Part shown: piece by piece, positions 60,348 to 64,000 of the stretch
Layout of the letters: every line of letters begins with the position of its first letter
How positions within the stretch are numbered: position 1 is the first letter of the stretch
Source: Isoetes taiwanensis
Taxonomy: Eukaryota; Streptophyta; Lycopodiopsida; Isoetales; Isoetaceae
Assembly: GCA_021234155.1 (NCBI GenBank)
Contig: JAJEKV010000002.1
Coordinates: 42,959,203 to 43,023,202 of the forward strand
Reading direction: 5' to 3'
Length of the DNA stretch: 64,000 nt
The notes under the pieces: generated by a model
The model's database searches: none
What the model saw: the letters and a program-made list of their open reading frames with translations, nothing else
Told to the model about the DNA's origin: nothing
Translations under genes and position numbers: made by a program

Positions 60348-61137
60348 TGGTCCAGAAAATTAAGGCAATGGGGCATGGTAATGGGGCAAATGATTTTTAA
60401 TAGCTTACAAGTTTAAAAGGGGGTGCAACTATAGGCCCTTAAAGTAAGGAAGATATTTTATAAAGGGGATGGTATTTTAACAAAGAAAAAGTAACGAAGA
60501 CCTTCATGCAACCATTATTGGAAAAGGGGAACGAATTGGCGGATAGTATGAGCAGGCAGAAGCAAGGAGACGACCATATGTACTTGCAGAAGGGGCGGTT
60601 ACCGAAATAGAGGGAGAGCATGTCTTTTTAGCAAGAGGAGAAGGTCGGACTGTAAACGGGAGACTGCTGGTGCAGATCCGGTGCAGATCCGGGCAGAGCA
60701 GACCCATGCCATCCATTCCGACTCCATCAAATTAGTTCCTGGCCGCTGTCTATAGAATCCAATCTGCAGGAACTCCGAATCAGCTTGGGGTTCAATCCTT
60801 AAGGCTCTAGCCTTTCTCATGCTGCAGAAGATTGGATCAGGCTTATTCATTGACGGGTCTTCTTGTCTCAGTGCATCATAGCCATAAGCCATTGTAAAAG
60901 GAACGATCTTGAGCTGTAGTGGATTAAGCCTTGATCATTTCCGCTTGCCTCAAACCCCTTGGAATTGCCTTAGTTTTCTGGATCCGGTTGGGTGGAGACT
61001 GGATGTTCCATTCTTGGTTGCGGAAACCAAGTACTTTTGTTATCTAGCCGAACTGCTATAAGACCATTTTCTTCTGTTGAATCTGTATAACTGTTGTACT
61101 AAGTGGATAACTTCTCAAGAACCCATAAATCATATCA
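60348..61137 (+). repeat. 5' LTR of gag-only element
   Basis: TGGTCCAG...CATATCA gives TG...CA ends. It is followed by AG and then the primer binding site. It matches 62801-63575 with a 3-base indel near 60371 and few substitutions. Confidence 0.88.
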
Positions 61138-61139
61138 AG

Positions 61140-61151
61140 TGGTATCAGAGC
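61140..61151 (+). promoter_or_regulatory. Primer binding site (initiator Met tRNA type)
   Basis: TGGTATCAGAGC, two bases after the 5' LTR. Confidence 0.9.
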
Positions 61152-61174
61152 GAGCCAATCCTCATACCTGATCA

Positions 61175-62372
61175 ATGGCCCAACGCTTCAATGTTACCGA
61201 AGCACAATACCAGCAAGGTTTGTCTAATGCCAGTTACATTGCATCCCAGTTAGCATTGCCTATGCCTAGCAGTCAGCAAGAGTATGACAGGCAAGTGGAA
61301 TTGCTGTCTATTCTGTATCGCTTCCTTCCAGATATTTATCTACAGCCCTCGCAACCTCCTTTGCCTAATGGTCCTCGACCAGTAACTCCTCCACCGCCAC
61401 CTAAGCTGAGAAAGTGGTTAGAGAAAGCAGACATGCCGTCTTTCAAAGGGGGAAAGACAAAGCCTGTTAAGGTTGTCAGCTTTATTAGCCAGTGGGAAAA
61501 GTTTTTTGAACGTGTGCAGGCAACAGATGTGGAAAGATTGCAAGCCATGAATACTTACTTAAAAGATCAAGCTCAAGCATGGTGGCAAGGCAGACGAGAA
61601 TGTGATCCCAAGATCAATGATTGGGAAAGTTTCAAAACGGCATTTGAAGCTCATTATTTACCTTCTAATTATCACAAAGAGAGTTGCGTAGGGAATGGGA
61701 TCGTCTCAGCGTGGGGAAACCGAGAGTATTCAGTCCTATACTTCCAAATTCACTCATTTAGCCGGCATTAATAAGGAATCGGATGGGAAAGAGCTTTTGA
61801 GAAAATATGTCGATGGATGTAGGGATGATATTTATGCAGAGATGGAAATATTTCTCCCCAAAGATTTAAATGAAGCCATAAAACTAGCATCCGGTGGAAC
61901 GGAAAATAGATCCAAAATCTAGGAAATTTGATTTTTGGGATGAAGACACTTCAGATGATCAAGAGGATAAAAAGAGTGGCAAAGAGAAGAACGGAAGTAA
62001 GGAATCTTCCAAAAACTTCAAGAAGAGGAGAAATAATGGCAATGGTAATGGTTCCGAAAAGAAGTAGGAAGAGGGAAGTCAAGGTAGACCGAGGAAGGAA
62101 ACTAGGGAACCAAAGGGAGGTTGTTATAGATGCGGAGGAAAGCATTACCTGAGGGATTGTCCGTTTGGAGAGGGGGGGATCACAAAAGTTGAGCCACCTA
62201 AACCTCAAAGGGGTGCACACATGCATGCTATTGAAGGTCCCAAATTGGAGGACATACCTGAGACCTCTAAAGCTGTTGATGAGCGGAAGAAAGGTGTAAG
62301 CTTCCAAGACGAGGAACGAGCAAAGGCTAATGCCAAAGAACGGAGATGGCTTCAAATGGGAAATCTGGGGTA
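61175..62372 (+). pseudogene. Gag of the gag-only element, frameshifted
   Basis: ATG 61175 starts MAQRFNVTEAQYQQGLSNAS. The capsid-like core includes KWLEKADMPSFKGGK, AWWQGRRECDPKINDWESFK and FEAHYLPSNYHKE. A frameshift near 61685 moves the rest to the frame with YTSKFTHLAGINKESDG and LLRKYVDGCRDDIYAEM. A further shift leads to the zinc knuckle CYRCGGKHYLRDC (about 62122-62160) and a stop near 62371. An intact relative's Gag would normally package such elements in trans. Confidence 0.8.
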
Positions 62373-62542
62373 AACATGGTTTAAAATTTACACCTTTAGG
62401 GTAGAATTTGCAAGAATTGATTTGTATGTTGATTTTCGTGTGGAATGAAAATTAAATTATTATGTAAGCATGGTGCATTAGATGTAAATTTTGAAGAATG
62501 GAAATTGTAGTTGTAGCAATAGGCCTGACAAAATTTACATCA

Positions 62543-62647
62543 GTATCGCGGAGATACAACGATTGGGTATCGTGGAGATACTGTATCATAGAGATACAAC
62601 CAAGTAGTACCGCGGAGGTACACGGGTATATCGTACTGCGGAAGTAC
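62543..62647 (+). repeat. Five mini-hairpins with compensating arms
   Basis: 15-base palindromes lie at 62543, 62567, 62583, 62607 and 62633. The arms are GTATC/GATAC (three times), GTACC/GGTAC and GTACT/AGTAC around loops such as GCGGA, GTGGA and ATAGA. Where one arm changes, the other changes to match. Confidence 0.85.
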
Positions 62648-62784
62648 GCGGATATCCATAATTATTTCTTAAGTTTGCAGGATTAAGGAACCCTTTGGAT
62701 GCAATTGGGAGCAATTACCTTGAGAAGAGATGGACCCATCTCAGGTGCATTCGAAAGGTCGCGGACAATCTTATTTAAGAAGGG

Positions 62785-62800
62785 ATGGAATTGAGGGGAG
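62785..62800 (+). promoter_or_regulatory. Polypurine tract
   Basis: GATGGAATTGAGGGGAG directly precedes the 3' LTR; the last eight bases (GAGGGGAG) are all purine. Confidence 0.75.
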
Positions 62801-63575
62801 TGGTCCAGAAAATTAAGGCAATGCATGGTAATGGGGCAAATGATTTTTAATAGCTTACAAGTTTAAAAGGGGGTGCAACTATAGGCCCTTAAAGTAAGGA
62901 AGATATTTTATAAAGGGGATTGTATTTTAACAAAGAAAAAGTAACGAAGACCTTCATGCAACCATTATTGGAAAAGGGGAACGAATTGGCGGATAGTATG
63001 AGCAGGCAAAAGCAAGGAGGCGACCATATGTACTTGCAGAAGGGGCGGTTACCGAAATAGAGGGAGAGCATGTCTTTTTAGCAAGAGGAGAAGGTCGGAC
63101 TGTAAACGGGAGACCGCTGGTGCAGATCCGGTGTAGATCCGGGCAGAGCAAACCCACGCCATCCATTCCGACTCCATCAAATTAGTTCCTGGCCGCTGTC
63201 TATAGAATCCAATCTGCAGGAACTCCGAATCAGCTTGGGGTTCAATCCTTAAGGCTCTAGCCTTTCTCATGCTGCAGAAGATTGGATCAGGCTTATTCAT
63301 TGACGAGTCTTCTTGTCTCAGTGCATCATAGCCATAAGCCATTGTAAAAGGAACGATCTTGAGCTGTAGTGGATTAAGCCTTGATCATTTCCGCTTGCCT
63401 CAAACCCCTTGGAATTGCCTTAGTTTTCTGGATCCAGTTGGGTGGAGACTGGATGTTCCATTCTTGGTTGCGGAAACCAAGTACTTTTGTTATCTAGCCG
63501 AACTGCTATAAGACCATTTTCTTCTATTGAATCTGTATAACTGTTGTACTAAGTGGATAACTTCTCAAGAACCCA
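62801..63575 (+). repeat. 3' LTR of gag-only element, cut by Helitron
   Basis: It matches the 5' LTR from TGGTCCAG to AAGAACCCA. The 5' LTR continues TAAATCATATCA, whereas here CTAGTAAACG follows, so the last 12 bases are displaced beyond the inserted DNA. Confidence 0.88.
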
Positions 63576-64000
63576 CTAGTAAACGGGTGCCCGGCGTTGC
63601 CGGGCTAACGTCCTTACGTGTGTTTTTAGTCGGCCTTTAACGTCCATATGTGCAACTTCGACAACATCGCATGTTGATATTGGCAAGAATGGACATTATT
63701 TGCTTTTGTAATTATTTTTGTTATTGAAATTGTCTAATCACAACATCATCAATGTATTAACTTTACGTTCATAGATTTCAGTAGAGAAAATAATGTTTTA
63801 TAAGGAATGTGGGAGGCGTCTACCTCTGAAGACAAAAATTTGGAAAGACAGATCCAAAACTTATGCTCAAAATGTCACCCTTAGAAATAGTTAAGTACAT
63901 CAACAAAAAAAGGGTACATAAATGCAAAACACAAAATTTTGTCCTCGTTCATTGGCGTACTTTAGTTCATGACATAACTCTAAATATGCATCTCCACATG
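63576..64000 (-). mobile_element. Helitron, 3' terminus and part of the interior
   Basis: On the minus strand the end reads GCCCGGC-AAC-GCCGGGC, ACCCGTTTA, CTAG (63576), followed by T of the LTR, i.e. a GC hairpin 9 bases before CTAG next to a T. It shares CCCGGCAACGCCGGGCACC with the terminus at 37889. The interior to 64000 is AT-rich and without coding signal, and the rest is outside the window. Confidence 0.78.

Larger units (their letters stand above)
60348..63575 (+). mobile_element. Gag-only LTR retrotransposon (TR-GAG-like), non-autonomous
   Basis: Two very similar LTRs flank only about 1.66 kb of internal sequence containing a primer binding site, gag and a zinc knuckle; no protease, reverse transcriptase or integrase is present. 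It sits inside a LINE at 60347. The 3' LTR stops 12 bases short of the end predicted from the 5' copy, because a Helitron terminus begins at 63576. Confidence 0.88.

Noticed and set aside
60338-63579. CTAG on both sides of the gag-only LTR element as its target-site duplication
   Set aside because: The right-hand CTAG is the 3' terminus of the Helitron that cuts the LTR 12 bases early, so the match with the left CTAG is coincidental.
1-64000. CRISPR arrays, operons, ribosome binding sites, rRNA genes
   Set aside because: The sequence is eukaryotic; no regularly spaced short repeats of CRISPR type or rRNA segments were seen.

Overview
The window reads as nuclear DNA of a land plant. The signs are spliced genes with GT-AG introns, a 5 kb intron packed with repeat relics, plant-type gene fragments (a purple acid phosphatase and a BTB/POZ-MATH gene), plant-type L1 LINEs and chromodomain Ty3/gypsy elements. 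A KDM2/7-like JmjC gene, which I do not know from Arabidopsis or rice, and a gypsy chromodomain of the kind I associate with mosses and lycophytes, make a non-flowering lineage (fern, lycophyte, gymnosperm or bryophyte) more likely. That placement is inference.

Only two host genes look intact. The first (2-6976, +) is the 3' part of a WD40-repeat gene whose six visible exons join in phase across a 5.07 kb intron. The second (39795-44944, +) is a 14-exon gene for a 1321-residue JmjC protein. It keeps the iron ligands, resembles KDM2/7 (JHDM1) histone demethylases, and carries a long acidic C-terminal tail made partly of recently duplicated units.

Most of the rest is layered mobile DNA. 8.7-10 kb: a 5'-truncated L1-type LINE with a poly(A) tail (minus strand). 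12.7-15.5 kb: a large inverted repeat whose arms each carry a spliced-gene fragment of a BTB/POZ-MATH gene. 17.4-18.2 kb: a decayed Helitron/PIF1 helicase. 18.2-31.3 kb: a decayed gypsy element with both LTRs, split by a 6.29 kb PIF/Harbinger transposon (23782-30074). That transposon has TTA target duplications, terminal and subterminal repeats, a SANT/trihelix-like ORF1, an intact-looking DDE transposase, and a fragment of a purple acid phosphatase gene inside the ORF1 intron. 31.3-39.8 kb: a MITE-like element, tandem repeats, a LINE 3' end, a PPR-like relic and a Helitron 3' terminus.

47.3-57.2 kb: a chromodomain gypsy element (minus strand) into which a 7.7 kb LINE inserted (plus strand), with a 9 bp target duplication and poly(A). 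58.2-60.3 kb: a different, decayed LINE (minus strand), broken by a gag-only LTR element (60348-63575), whose 3' LTR is in turn interrupted by a Helitron 3' terminus at 63576 that runs out of the window. Insertion order can therefore be read at several points: LINE, then gag-only LTR element, then Helitron; gypsy, then Harbinger; chromodomain gypsy, then LINE.
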